The notes beneath the pieces were generated by a model, which did not search any database, was not told where the DNA came from, and saw only the letters and a list, made by a program, of their open reading frames with translations. Position numbers and translations under genes: made by a program. A stretch of DNA of 64,000 nucleotides from Burkholderiales bacterium (GTDB taxonomy: Bacteria; Pseudomonadota; Gammaproteobacteria; Burkholderiales; Burkholderiaceae_D): assembly GCA_016177875.1 (NCBI GenBank), contig JACOUL010000024.1, positions 1 through 64,000 of the forward strand, in the 5' to 3' direction. Every line of letters begins with the position of its first letter. Positions within the stretch are counted from its first letter, which is position 1. Shown here piece by piece: positions 39,080 to 48,078 of the stretch.

Positions 39080-42000
39080 ATGAAATTCCGATCCAGCTTA
39101 GCCATTATTTTTTGCTTTGCAGCATTTTCATCCCAAGCCGCTACGGGGAGTGCGCAACGTTGTTCCAAGGATGTGGAATGGACCGACGAAGTCGTCGCCG
39201 AGACCATCGATTTATCCTTGGAACGATTGACCGCACTTAAAGTGCAGCGCTCCTTAAGCAACCAAGAAATTTGCACGATGCCGGAGGCCAAGCTCAAGCG
39301 TGCACTGTTCCGGCTCGACAATCCTAAGCCGGACAGCCCGGGCGAATGGGCCAAATTTCGAAAACTTCAGCAAAAGAGCGATAACGGCATCGTTAAGCCG
39401 AACGGTTTGTGGGACGCTTTCCTGCAACGTAAGCAAAAGCTGCTGGCGCAATTGCAGGCAAGCGGACCGGTGTTGAAAGCGGCCGGCATTAGTTCGAATC
39501 AGTGGACCGCGCTTGGTCCGGGCAATATCGGCGGCCGTGTGCGCTCCATCGTGGTTCATCCGACCAATCCAAGCAAGCTATGGGCGGGCAGCGTCGGCGG
39601 CGGCATCTGGGCCTCGAATGATGCCGGTGCGTCATGGGCTCCGGCCAATGATTTCATGGCCAATATCGCCGTGTCGTCGATGGTGATCGATACGACCAAT
39701 CCGAACCTGATGTACGCTGCCACCGGCGAGAGTTTTCCCGGCGACGGCATTCGCGGCGCAGGCGTATTTAAATCGACGGACGGCGGCGTGACCTGGGCAC
39801 AGCTTCCCAAAACCAACCCCGCTGTCAACGGCGACTGGAATTACGTCAATCGTCTTGCGATCTCTTCTTCCAATGGCAATATTCTGTTGGCCGCCACGCC
39901 CTTCGGTATTTATCGCAGCACCGATGCCGGCGCTAACTGGACGCGCGTCTACACCGAATATACCGCGCACGATATTCGCTTCGATCCCAATAACGGCAAT
40001 AACGCCGTAGCCGGCTTGGGGAACGGCGGCGTCGCTTATACGCGTGACGCCGGTGCAAACTGGAACCGTGCGCCGCTGCCCAACTACCCGGGACGCGTCG
40101 AAATTGCGTACGCGAAGGGTACGTCGAATCTCATCTATGCATCGGTTGACGATAATTACGGCAAGATCTACCGCTCGACCGATGGTGGTGTGAACTGGGC
40201 CAACATCTCCAGCCCCCAGCACTTGGGCGGCCAGGGATGGTATTCCAACACGATTTGGGTCGATCCCATCAACTCCTCGACTTTGGTGATCGGCGGTCTC
40301 GACTTGTTCCGTTCGACCGACGGCGGCGTGAACTGGATGAAAATCAGCACTTGGTGGGCCGCACCGCGTTCGCCGCACGCCGACCACCACGCCATCGTGT
40401 CCGACTCCGGTTACAACGGCAGCAGCAATCGCCGCGTTTATTTCGGCAATGACGGCGGCGTCTATCGCGCCGACGATATTTCAGGCGTGACCGACGATGC
40501 GAGCGGCGCGGGGCGCTGGACGTCACTGAACAATGGACTGGCCATTACCCAGTTCTACGGCGGCGCCGGCCATGCCAACGGCGTATTGACAGGCGGCACG
40601 CAAGACAATGGCACGCTGCTTTATACCGGCAACGCCAACGCATGGAGAATGTATGCCGGCGGTGACGGCGGCTATGCCGCGATCGACAGCAAGGATCCGC
40701 GATTCATGTTCGGCGAATACCAGAACATGCAATTGCATCGCTCTAAAGACGGCGGTTACACCTACAACCGCGTCAGCGACGGCTTGAACGATCAGTACTA
40801 CAACTTTATTGCGCCGTTGATTCTCGATCCGAACGACGGCAATCGATTCTTGGCCGGCGGCTCCCAGCTTTGGCTGGCGACCAATGCCAAGGCTGAAACG
40901 GTGACGATGAAGTCCATCAAGGCGGCCGCCAGTACCTCAGGCGGCAATAACATCAGTGCGATCGCAGTACACCGCGGCGATTCCAACATCATGTGGGTTG
41001 GACACAATGACGGCAGTTTGTACCGCACAGCAAACGGTACGGCGGCTACACCGACCTGGACCAAAATTTCCGCATCGCTTCCGTTCCGCTACGTGACGCG
41101 CATTTTGATCGATCCGGACAATTCGCAAAAAGTTTATGTCGCCTACGGCGGTTACGATGCGAATAATCTGTACAAGACGAGCAATAACGGCAGCGCGTGG
41201 TCCGATATCAGCGGCGATATGCCGAGCGCGCCGATTCGCGGTTTGGCGCGTCATCCCACCAAACCGGGTTGGCTGTATGCCGGAACGGAAGTCGGCGTCT
41301 TCACCAGTGAAAACGATGGGGCGAGCTGGTCTGTTTCCAACGACGGTCCCGCCAACGTCTCTGTAGAAGATTTGTTTTGGATGTACAACGCCAGCACTTC
41401 GCTCATCGCCGTTACGCATGGCCGCGGCATGTTCAAGGTCGACTTGTCGCCCGGCTTCGTATGCAAGACTGTCAGCGATACCAACCCCAACCATGTCACG
41501 GCCGGCCGCGCATATGCCAAGACTACCGGCACTTGGGTGACGACCACGACTTACTACGCCAAGAACAGCAATGCCAAGCTCGGCACGTCCAAAACCGCGC
41601 AAGTGCAATTGGCGGAAATATTCCCCGGTTATTTCCAGGCCGGCGCATGCCCGAGTGCATTGGCGGCGCCGAAAGTCGACAGCATCAGTGCGAGCACCAG
41701 TGGCATGAACGCCACTATTACCGTCGCCGCTTCGGACGTGAATGGCGATCTCGCCAGAGTGGAAGTGCAATTTGACGATGACGGCAATTGGTGGCTGGCG
41801 AACGGCACCACCAGCTGGACAGTCTCGCGCGGATTCGACACTTATGGAACGCATAAGGCAAGAGCGCGCGCAGTCGATGTGACCGGCCGGACCAGCGAAT
41901 TGAGCGCTTATGTCAATTTCAGCTTAACGCAAAGTCAGTCCTGCGTGACCGCTAAAAATACGCTGCACATTAGCGCAGGACGTGCGCATCAATGCGGCAC

Positions 42001-42133
42001 GACTTACAGCCCGAAAGCGTGTGCCAACGGTTCGAACAATGATTTAGGATCGAGCTCGACTTACTTCCCGGCGACCAGTTCAATAAAACAAACAGGCACG
42101 AACTACTGGGTCAAAGTAACTACTTGTCCTTGA
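39080..42133 (+). CDS. large secreted BNR/Asp-box beta-propeller protein
   Basis: 1017 residues. Sec signal peptide (MKFRSSLAIIFCFAAFSSQA) fixes the start. From about residue 140 there is a long series of Asp-box (BNR) repeats: nine boxes such as SNDAGASW, STDGGVTW, STDAGANW, STDGGVNW (twice) and SENDGASW, the sortilin/exo-sialidase/WD40-YVTN type propellers, probably two seven-bladed units. Then two copies of a Cys-xT...H-xAGRA module near 794 and 954 (CKTVSDTNPNHVTAGRAYAK and CVTAKNTLHISAGRAHQCG), similar to the C-terminal modules of extracellular depolymerases. Likely a cell-surface or secreted polymer-binding or -degrading protein; the substrate is not known, and no catalytic Glu or Tyr of sialidases can be assigned. 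Confidence 0.8.
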   Translation: MKFRSSLAIIFCFAAFSSQAATGSAQRCSKDVEWTDEVVAETIDLSLERLTALKVQRSLSNQEICTMPEAKLKRALFRLDNPKPDSPGEWAKFRKLQQKSDNGIVKPNGLWDAFLQRKQKLLAQLQASGPVLKAAGISSNQWTALGPGNIGGRVRSIVVHPTNPSKLWAGSVGGGIWASNDAGASWAPANDFMANIAVSSMVIDTTNPNLMYAATGESFPGDGIRGAGVFKSTDGGVTWAQLPKTNPAVNGDWNYVNRLAISSSNGNILLAATPFGIYRSTDAGANWTRVYTEYTAHDIRFDPNNGNNAVAGLGNGGVAYTRDAGANWNRAPLPNYPGRVEIAYAKGTSNLIYASVDDNYGKIYRSTDGGVNWANISSPQHLGGQGWYSNTIWVDPINSSTLVIGGLDLFRSTDGGVNWMKISTWWAAPRSPHADHHAIVSDSGYNGSSNRRVYFGNDGGVYRADDISGVTDDASGAGRWTSLNNGLAITQFYGGAGHANGVLTGGTQDNGTLLYTGNANAWRMYAGGDGGYAAIDSKDPRFMFGEYQNMQLHRSKDGGYTYNRVSDGLNDQYYNFIAPLILDPNDGNRFLAGGSQLWLATNAKAETVTMKSIKAAASTSGGNNISAIAVHRGDSNIMWVGHNDGSLYRTANGTAATPTWTKISASLPFRYVTRILIDPDNSQKVYVAYGGYDANNLYKTSNNGSAWSDISGDMPSAPIRGLARHPTKPGWLYAGTEVGVFTSENDGASWSVSNDGPANVSVEDLFWMYNASTSLIAVTHGRGMFKVDLSPGFVCKTVSDTNPNHVTAGRAYAKTTGTWVTTTTYYAKNSNAKLGTSKTAQVQLAEIFPGYFQAGACPSALAAPKVDSISASTSGMNATITVAASDVNGDLARVEVQFDDDGNWWLANGTTSWTVSRGFDTYGTHKARARAVDVTGRTSELSAYVNFSLTQSQSCVTAKNTLHISAGRAHQCGTTYSPKACANGSNNDLGSSSTYFPATSSIKQTGTNYWVKVTTCP

Positions 42134-42146
42134 TCGCTCAAGCGAT
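42133..42146 (+). terminator. small hairpin after the BNR gene
   Basis: ATCGC and GCGAT pair around TCAA, overlapping the stop codon and followed by TTTAATG. It is short and only a weak terminator candidate. Confidence 0.3.
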
Positions 42147-42153
42147 TTAATGA

Positions 42154-42579
42154 TCAGCCTTGATCGCTCGGCGCGCAATTGATCATCCACGGCGTGCCGA
42201 AGCGGTCGACCAGCATGGCGAATGCGTCCGACCAAAACGTTTTCTGGAGCGGCATGGTCACCTGGCCGCCTTCAGAGAGCGCGTCATAGACGCGCTTGCA
42301 TTCATCGGCAGTGGAATAATTAAGCGAGAGCGCGAAACCCTTCATGCTTTCATAAGCTTGATCGGCCATCCAATCGGAAGCCATCAACACACCTCCCGGT
42401 AAGGCGAGACGCGCGTGGATGATGAGTTTGGCCGCCTCGGGCACTAATTGGCTTCCCATCGGTGATTCGCCGGCAGTCGTCATCGTCTCTATCTTGCCGC
42501 CTAGAGCGCTCTCATAAAAGCGCATCGCCTCCGCGCAAGTGCCGTTGAACATTAAGTAAGCGTTCAGTAATTCCATCAT
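42154..42579 (-). CDS. VOC superfamily protein (PhnB-like)
   Basis: 141 residues, glyoxalase/bleomycin-resistance-like (VOC) fold: LNAYLMFNGTCAEAMRFYESALGG at the start, ASDWMADQAYESMKGFALSLNY in the middle and FWSDAFAMLVDRFGTPWMIN at the end, matching PhnB-type proteins. Metal ligands are not well conserved. A second VOC gene precedes it by 13 bases, probably one operon. Function unknown; possible resistance or isomerase role. Confidence 0.87.
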   Translation of the reverse strand: MMELLNAYLMFNGTCAEAMRFYESALGGKIETMTTAGESPMGSQLVPEAAKLIIHARLALPGGVLMASDWMADQAYESMKGFALSLNYSTADECKRVYDALSEGGQVTMPLQKTFWSDAFAMLVDRFGTPWMINCAPSDQG

Positions 42580-42592
42580 CGTTCCTTTTTAG

Positions 42593-43087
42593 TTAACTGT
42601 AGGCGCGTTGAAGTTCCGCAATATTGATTTTCTTCATCTGCAGCATTGCCTGCATGACTCGTTGGGATTTTTTTGTGTCCGGGTCGTTGAGCAATTCCAT
42701 CAGCACACCCGGCACAACTTGCCACGATAAGCCGTATTTGTCTTTCAGCCAGCCGCATTGCTGCGCATTTTCATCGCCGTCTTCAGAGAGTCTTTCCCAA
42801 TAATGGTCTACCTCCTCTTGCGAATGGCAATCGATTTGAAATGAAATCGCTTCGTTAAAGGTAAAGGTCGGCCCACCGTTGAGAGCAGTAAAGGATTGAC
42901 CGTCGAGTTCGAATGCCACGGCCATCACCGTACCCGCTGGCTTTTTATGGAATTCATATCCGGCTTCGCCGTAGCGGGAAATATTCGTGATCTTGGAATG
43001 CGGAAAGATGCCGCTGTAAAACTGTGCCGCTTCTTCAGCTTGAGAATCGAACCACAAGCAGGGCGTAATTGTCCGTAGCGTAGCCAT
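42593..43087 (-). CDS. VOC superfamily protein (3-demethylubiquinone methyltransferase-like domain)
   Basis: 164 residues with the PhnB/3-DMUB-methyltransferase-type VOC domain: RTITPCLWFDSQAEEAAQFYSGIFPHSKI, FELDGQSFTALNGGPTFTFNEAISF and GWLKDKYGLSWQVVPGVL. These proteins share the VOC fold and are not methyltransferases despite the domain name. It is 13 bases upstream of another VOC gene on the same strand. Confidence 0.88.
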   Translation of the reverse strand: MATLRTITPCLWFDSQAEEAAQFYSGIFPHSKITNISRYGEAGYEFHKKPAGTVMAVAFELDGQSFTALNGGPTFTFNEAISFQIDCHSQEEVDHYWERLSEDGDENAQQCGWLKDKYGLSWQVVPGVLMELLNDPDTKKSQRVMQAMLQMKKINIAELQRAYS

Positions 43088-43139
43088 TGCGTGTCTCCAT
43101 CTGCGGGAATAGCTGCGATTCTAATCCATCCGCTGCGGC

Positions 43140-44585
43140 TCAATCATTCGGATCGAATACATCGGCAGCGGCTTTGGCTTTGAGCAAAGTGTCTGCGTCC
43201 GGTAAGGCTGCGCGCAAAAGCGCTTCGGCGTCGACGATGCCGGCGCCGTATTCATCGCTGTCCCAGCTTGCATCCGGCTTCCATGCCGTCATGCGTAGCA
43301 GACGCTTGAAGGCGGCAACTCTTTGCCAAGGTTCGGGATAGCTAGTCGAAAGCGTCTCCTCGCCGTGCCAAGCAAGCCAAAGCGCAGCGATGCCGGAACA
43401 TAAGGCCGTCGCGTAAGACGTGCCTGAACCGTCAGGCGGCGTATCGAAACCCGAGGCGGTTTGGCCGGGCGGCAGGTTTTCCGGATGCACGCGCCGCACC
43501 TGCTGAGCGGGTCCGCACAAGTCGACGTACGGGCCGTGCGCACTGCCTCCCCAGGGTTTGCCGCCGGGCGCAATACCCCCCATCGTCACGCAGCGGTTGT
43601 AGCGTGCCGGATAAATCACTTCACTCCACATATTGCCCGCGGCGCATATAACGATGGCGCCTTGTTCATATGCGGCATCGAGCGCATCGGAAAGTAAGTG
43701 GCTAGGAAAGAGTCCGCCTAAACTGATGTTGATGACGTCGCAGCGATTTTGAATCGCGTCGTGGATCGCATGGGCGACGTGGCGCGCGACGTGGTCGATT
43801 ACCACCGAATCGGTGACGCGATAGGGAATGATGGCAGCGCCCGGCGCGGCGCCATAGTAAGGTCCGCCGGCAGCGTCGGGATCGAAGCCGGCAATGACGG
43901 CGCTAATGCGTGTGCCGTGGCCGGGGTTGCCGGTAGGGAGAAAAGGGTCGCGTGGGTTGGCATCATCGTCGAAAAAATCGACACCGAGGTCAGGATGAAC
44001 CGTCACGCTCGTTCCGTTAAGCCAGCCCAGCGCCGCATGTTCCGAATAGCCGGTATCGATATGGCCGATCCGAACTTCCTTCCATGGAAGCGCTGCCTGG
44101 TGTGATTCATGCGATGCGAACATCGCCCACGCTTGCGGAACGCGGCAACGCGCAAGATGCCAATCGAAAGGGCCTTGGAAACTAGGCGGCAATGCTGCAT
44201 GTTTCTTCAGCCGCGCGGGCACATCTGAAATTGGGGAAGGTCCGGCTATACCCGTAAGTTCTCCCTTGATGCGTCCCAGCTCCATCAGACGCAAGGCAGC
44301 TTCGATGCTGAGGATATTGACGGCATCCGCACCCAATATTTTAAGCGCGTCCGACCAACGCATGTCGTCTACCCAACCGGCTTTCTCGCGGGCCGTAGTT
44401 TCAATCGGTTTCGGAATGACATATACCGCGTCTTCGGCGTCTTGCACCGGCAACTCGCTCAGCGCGAGCGCATCGCCGGTTGCCGCGATCAATCGCAGCA
44501 AGAAGGGGCGATAACGATGGGCACGCAGTTGTACCGTGGTCACATTCCCAAGCGGTACCGTATCGCGTTGTGTTGGATCTGGCAT
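43140..44585 (-). CDS. S8 family (subtilisin-like) serine peptidase without signal peptide
   Basis: 481 residues. The catalytic triad is Asp177 (IGHIDTGYSEH), His223 (NPGHGTRISAVIAG) and Ser390 (GSGTSYATALCSG), with oxyanion Asn318 (CAAGN). About 150 N-terminal residues precede the catalytic domain (RPFLLRLIAATGDALALSEL ...), longer than a usual I9 propeptide and without a signal sequence, so the protein appears cytoplasmic or exported by another route. The ATG at 44585 is chosen since GGGAGACAAG is upstream. No known substrate. Confidence 0.88.
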   Translation of the reverse strand: MPDPTQRDTVPLGNVTTVQLRAHRYRPFLLRLIAATGDALALSELPVQDAEDAVYVIPKPIETTAREKAGWVDDMRWSDALKILGADAVNILSIEAALRLMELGRIKGELTGIAGPSPISDVPARLKKHAALPPSFQGPFDWHLARCRVPQAWAMFASHESHQAALPWKEVRIGHIDTGYSEHAALGWLNGTSVTVHPDLGVDFFDDDANPRDPFLPTGNPGHGTRISAVIAGFDPDAAGGPYYGAAPGAAIIPYRVTDSVVIDHVARHVAHAIHDAIQNRCDVINISLGGLFPSHLLSDALDAAYEQGAIVICAAGNMWSEVIYPARYNRCVTMGGIAPGGKPWGGSAHGPYVDLCGPAQQVRRVHPENLPPGQTASGFDTPPDGSGTSYATALCSGIAALWLAWHGEETLSTSYPEPWQRVAAFKRLLRMTAWKPDASWDSDEYGAGIVDAEALLRAALPDADTLLKAKAAADVFDPND

Positions 44586-44704
44586 GATGAACTTGTCTCC
44601 CATGCAGATGTTGTTACATGGCATATCATACAACCCTTGCGCCCAAAGGCGTTCAAGCCTGTTCGCCGTTAAAATCGATTTAAGTTTATTGGAATTTCCA
44701 CAAG

Positions 44705-45640
44705 ATGATCATCGCCACGCACTCCGGTAGCTTTCATGCGGACGACATATGGGGCGTCGCCGTACTGAACGTACTGTTCCCAAATAGCGAACTGATTCGC
44801 ACGCGCGACCAGGAGCGAATTCGTGAGGCCGATTTTGCCGTTGATGTCGGCAGCGAGTGGGATGCGAAGCGAGGTCGCTTCGATCATCATCAAAAAGGAT
44901 TCGCCGGCGCGAGGCAATCCGGCGTCATATATGCCAGCGCGGGCTTGGTATGGAAAGAGTACGGTGCACGTTGCGTCGCCTCGCTCGCGCAGAGCCATGC
45001 AGGCGTCATGTTGACGGAAAACGGGGCGCAAGAAATCGCCTATGCCATCGACGCCGATGTCGTCCAATACCTCGATATGGCCGACACGGGGGCTGCGCGC
45101 AGTGCGCCCGGCGGCTATGGCTTGTCGGCCGTGATCTCCGGATTCAATCCGAATTGGCTCGATGAGCAGAAGGCCGGTAATGTCGCTTCTGCAGAAGAAA
45201 TGCGAAGCAAACAGTTTCGCCGCGCGATGGAATTCATGACCGACATCCTAATCAATCAAGTCAAGTATCGCGTCGGCAGTTTGCTCGCATTGGAGCAGGT
45301 GCGGCAAGGGGAGCTGCTTGAAGGCGGTAAAGTGCTGCTCCTAAAAAATGGGGCATTGCCTTGGTCGACCATCGTGCGCAAAGAAATGCCCGCAGTGTTA
45401 TTCGTGATCAGCTATAGCATCGGCGAGCGAAGGCATATGCTGCATACCGTTCCCGCCGAGGCGGATTCCTTTAAAGCGCGCAAGGACTTGCCGGCCGCGT
45501 GGGCAGGATTGCAAGGCGCGGAGCTGGCCGCAGCGACAGGCGTGCCTGACGCGGTGTTTTGTCATAACGGACGGTTTATCGCGGCTGCTGTGTCGTATGA
45601 GGGGGCGTTGAAGATGGCTCGGTTGGCGTTAGCTGGGTGA
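44705..45640 (+). CDS. MYG1-family metal-dependent hydrolase (UPF0160)
   Basis: 311 residues of the MYG1/UPF0160 family, related to DHH phosphoesterases and reported as RNA exonucleases in eukaryotes. Family motifs include ATHSGSFHADDIWGVAVL with the metal-binding HxxxHxDD pattern, DVGSEWDAKRGRFDHHQKGFAG and EYGARCVA. The ATG at 44705 follows only TGGAATTTCCACAAG, so the ribosome-binding site is weak. No obvious operon partner. Confidence 0.87.
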   Translation: MIIATHSGSFHADDIWGVAVLNVLFPNSELIRTRDQERIREADFAVDVGSEWDAKRGRFDHHQKGFAGARQSGVIYASAGLVWKEYGARCVASLAQSHAGVMLTENGAQEIAYAIDADVVQYLDMADTGAARSAPGGYGLSAVISGFNPNWLDEQKAGNVASAEEMRSKQFRRAMEFMTDILINQVKYRVGSLLALEQVRQGELLEGGKVLLLKNGALPWSTIVRKEMPAVLFVISYSIGERRHMLHTVPAEADSFKARKDLPAAWAGLQGAELAAATGVPDAVFCHNGRFIAAAVSYEGALKMARLALAG

Positions 45641-45729
45641 GTCGGCAAGGCTTATTGCATCGCTCTTATCGGTCTGTTGGGAACGTGTGTGATGGTGGCT
45701 AAGGGATGTGAAGAAAGCAAGGGAGAATT

Positions 45730-45939
45730 ATGCAAGCTGGTGTCGTTCCACCCGATCATCACTATATGATGCGGAAAAAAGCTCTTGAAGCGCAATTTCT
45801 CGCCCAATACAAAGATGCCCTGGAAAGCGCCGATCGTAAACAGCGTAAAGCAATCTTGAAAGAGATTGATAAGAAAGTGGCGGAAGCGTTGAAAGATGTG
45901 CCAAGTGGCGCAGGTATTCCCTCCTCGGTTATTTTTTAG
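45730..45939 (+). CDS. small charged helical protein
   Basis: 69 residues. A short hydrophobic-poor N-terminus is followed by Lys/Glu-rich helix KKALEAQFLAQYKDALESADRKQRKAILKEIDKKVAEALK. AAGGGAG before the ATG. Followed seven bases later by a membrane-protein gene from a GTG start, probably one transcript. Function unknown. Confidence 0.6.
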   Translation: MQAGVVPPDHHYMMRKKALEAQFLAQYKDALESADRKQRKAILKEIDKKVAEALKDVPSGAGIPSSVIF

Positions 45940-45945
45940 ATCATC

Positions 45946-46731
45946 GTGAGCAGCCCGTCGTCCACTGTATCAAATCTGGCGCGCAAGCTCGGCATCAACC
46001 TATTGTTCATGTTGGGTCTCGCCGCCGCAGTCGCGCCGATCACCTTGTTCGTGTCGCCGCCGGTAGCGATGGCGATCGCGGTCGTGACCTGGATTGGCGG
46101 AAGCGCGTGGGCGATCAATCGATTCGAAAACGATATCGACGGTTGGTCCATCATTTGCGCGATCGTGCCTCTGATCATGGTGACGTTTGGCTTTCATGAT
46201 TACTTGTCTTTGGAACGCGGCGCTACCGTCGCGGACATACCGGTGGCGCAGGCGCCGCAGTATTCAAGCGGCAGCAGGTTCAACTTCACCGATTCCGTTG
46301 TGCAGCGAAAAATGGCGGCCACCTTTCGGTCTTCGAGCCGCGACCGGAAAACCGGCCGTCTCCGCTACCACTATTACAACGTTGCGCCGTTGACGTCGAA
46401 GGATTGGACGGCTGCGGAGCCGGTGCCGGCCTGGGTCGGATGTTCTGATGGATTTAATGAGAAATGTTCGGAATGGCGCAATGCCTGTACGAGTGCAATC
46501 CCGGTGGAGGATCTCGATCGTCAAGGTTTGCGCAAAGCGATTGAGCTCTCGATGTCTCAAAATTCGCTCAGAGTCGCGACCAGCGCCCCCTTGCTGCAAT
46601 GTGTCCCTTCTATCGAAGCAGGGCGCCAGGAGCGGGCGCGCAGATTATGGCTGCCGATGGTCGTTATTTATCTTTTCTGGGCGGTTTGCACGCTGATCTA
46701 CCAGGGCGTGCAGGCGGTGCGAGATCGTTAA
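45946..46731 (+). CDS. membrane protein of unknown function
   Basis: 261 residues from a GTG start. Two or three transmembrane helices near the N-terminus (NLLFMLGLAAAVAPITLFV, VAMAIAVVTWIGGSAWAI, IICAIVPLIMVTFGF), a soluble middle with several Cys and a CSDGFNEKCSEWRNAC pattern, and a C-terminal helix (WLPMVVIYLFWAVCTLIY). No family recognised. Confidence 0.65.
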   Translation: MSSPSSTVSNLARKLGINLLFMLGLAAAVAPITLFVSPPVAMAIAVVTWIGGSAWAINRFENDIDGWSIICAIVPLIMVTFGFHDYLSLERGATVADIPVAQAPQYSSGSRFNFTDSVVQRKMAATFRSSSRDRKTGRLRYHYYNVAPLTSKDWTAAEPVPAWVGCSDGFNEKCSEWRNACTSAIPVEDLDRQGLRKAIELSMSQNSLRVATSAPLLQCVPSIEAGRQERARRLWLPMVVIYLFWAVCTLIYQGVQAVRDR

Positions 46732-46743
46732 GCCGGGCTGCCG

Positions 46744-46790
46744 GGAGCTCAAATAGCTCCTGCCTTGGCGCTATTTGAGACTCCGTCTCA
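46744..46790. terminator. cluster of alternative hairpins between convergent genes
   Basis: GGAGCT/AGCTCC (46744-46760), CTCAAATAG/CTATTTGAG (46748-46756 with 46771-46779) and TGAGAC/GTCTCA (46776-46790) are each perfect; the first two exclude each other. The region separates a plus-strand and a minus-strand gene and probably terminates both. Confidence 0.6.
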
Positions 46791-46798
46791 GACTAAAA

Positions 46799-47944
46799 TT
46801 ATTTGACTACGTAGAAATCCACCTTACCGCTCACATAGCAGCCATAGTTAGGATTGCCGCCGTTGAGCCATTGACCAATGCCGTCCAGCTTGCTGCCTAC
46901 ATTGAATGGGCTCAGGCACATTTCGTAAAACCGGTAGCCTTGGCCTTTGCTGGCACCGTTAAAGAATTTTTCGGCGTCTTTCCATTGATAGGCGGTTTGC
47001 ACGAAATTGGCGCCATCATGGTAGCTGCGATCGAAGATATCCGCGTTGGGTTCATCGGCCATTGCGCCCAGCTTGCCGCTGCCATCCTTACGGCCGCCGA
47101 CATACTTGCCATTGGATGCCTTCATGATGAACCACGGCATGCCGAAGTGATCCCAGCCGCTGCGATAGAAAGTTTTGATCTCGAAGATATTACGGCTGGT
47201 CAGTTTTTCATCGACCGCATCGATGGTTGCATTGTCTTTGGTCGATACGCCGATCCAACGCGGCCACGGCTCGGAGCCGCCGGAGTAATTGCGGTTAACT
47301 TTGCGCAGCTTGATCGCAATTTTTGAACCGTCGGGCAATGGGGTCTTGTTGGGCCACGCGGCTAAGGTTACGCAAGTCTTTCCATCCAAAAGTTCTTGTC
47401 CGGCGGAGCAGCTCGCGGCGGCGACCGTGGTCGTCGGAACCGTCGAAGTGGTGACTTGGGTAGCGGCCGCTACGACCATGACTTCATATGTCGGCAGAAG
47501 GATTTCCTTGCCGCCCCAGCCGATATTGCAATTTTTCGCCACGATCTTGCCCGGATGGATGCCGCCGTTATGGCTGCCGCGGCATACAGGCAATTTGCGT
47601 CCAGGTTCCTCGCCGCCGATGAAAGCATTGGTGGGTACCGAGCCGTTTTGGCCTTTCACCCACTGAATTTCTTTGGGGTCGCCGGTCAACACTTCATAGG
47701 CGGGAAGTGTAATTTCTTTACCGCCCCAACCAATATTGCAGTTACTGGCGACGAGTTTGCCCGGATGACTGCCGTTCTGGTATTTTGCCCGGCAAACGAT
47801 TAAGTTTCGGCCGGGTTCGCTTCCGCCGACAATCGCGCCTTGCGGCGCGTGGCCGGCTTTGTCGGCAACCCATGTAGGTGCCGCGGATACTTGCTGGCCG
47901 AAGCATAGCGCAGCGGTTGCAAGTAGATAGATGGTAGGTTTCAT
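46799..47944 (-). CDS. secreted DM9 (DUF3421)-repeat protein
   Basis: 381 residues. Signal peptide (MKPTIYLLATAALCFGQQVSA) is followed by two tandem DM9/DUF3421 repeats at about 24-88 and 96-160, each with GxxGG-EPGR, C-R, HPGK and NCNIGWGGKE near the end. DM9 modules are best known from animal lectin-like proteins. The rest is a Thr/Val-rich linker and a unique C-terminal part (about 205-381) with WPRWIGVSTKDNATIDAV, AMADEPNADIFD and YGCYVSGKVDFYV. GGGAGAAGAAGTG precedes the ATG at 47944. A lectin or surface-binding role is plausible. Twin palindromes lie upstream. Confidence 0.8.
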   Translation of the reverse strand: MKPTIYLLATAALCFGQQVSAAPTWVADKAGHAPQGAIVGGSEPGRNLIVCRAKYQNGSHPGKLVASNCNIGWGGKEITLPAYEVLTGDPKEIQWVKGQNGSVPTNAFIGGEEPGRKLPVCRGSHNGGIHPGKIVAKNCNIGWGGKEILLPTYEVMVVAAATQVTTSTVPTTTVAAASCSAGQELLDGKTCVTLAAWPNKTPLPDGSKIAIKLRKVNRNYSGGSEPWPRWIGVSTKDNATIDAVDEKLTSRNIFEIKTFYRSGWDHFGMPWFIMKASNGKYVGGRKDGSGKLGAMADEPNADIFDRSYHDGANFVQTAYQWKDAEKFFNGASKGQGYRFYEMCLSPFNVGSKLDGIGQWLNGGNPNYGCYVSGKVDFYVVK

Positions 47945-47988
47945 TTTCACTTCTTCTCCCTTCAATTATTGTTAATGTGACCGCACTG

Positions 47989-48008
47989 CTTTTCAGCTGG
48001 CTGAAAAG
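47989..48008. promoter_or_regulatory. palindrome 1 upstream of the DM9 gene
   Basis: CTTTTCAGC-TG-GCTGAAAAG, a perfect inverted repeat with 9-bp arms, 45 bases ahead of the DM9 start. Its core TTTCA-N6-TGAAA recurs at 48079-48096. Confidence 0.55.
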
Positions 48009-48078
48009 GTGGCTAACAATAAATTAGTTTCCCTTGAAATACCAGTAATTCCAGGAAAGAGACAGGGATTTAACTGCC

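Noticed and set aside
39700..41350. tandem DNA repeats in the BNR gene
   Set aside because: The repetition is at protein level (Asp-box motifs) and explained by the propeller fold, not by DNA repeat arrays.
40937..41854. 305-codon minus-strand frame within the BNR protein gene
   Set aside because: Shadow of a high-GC coding region with Asp-box repeats on the plus strand.
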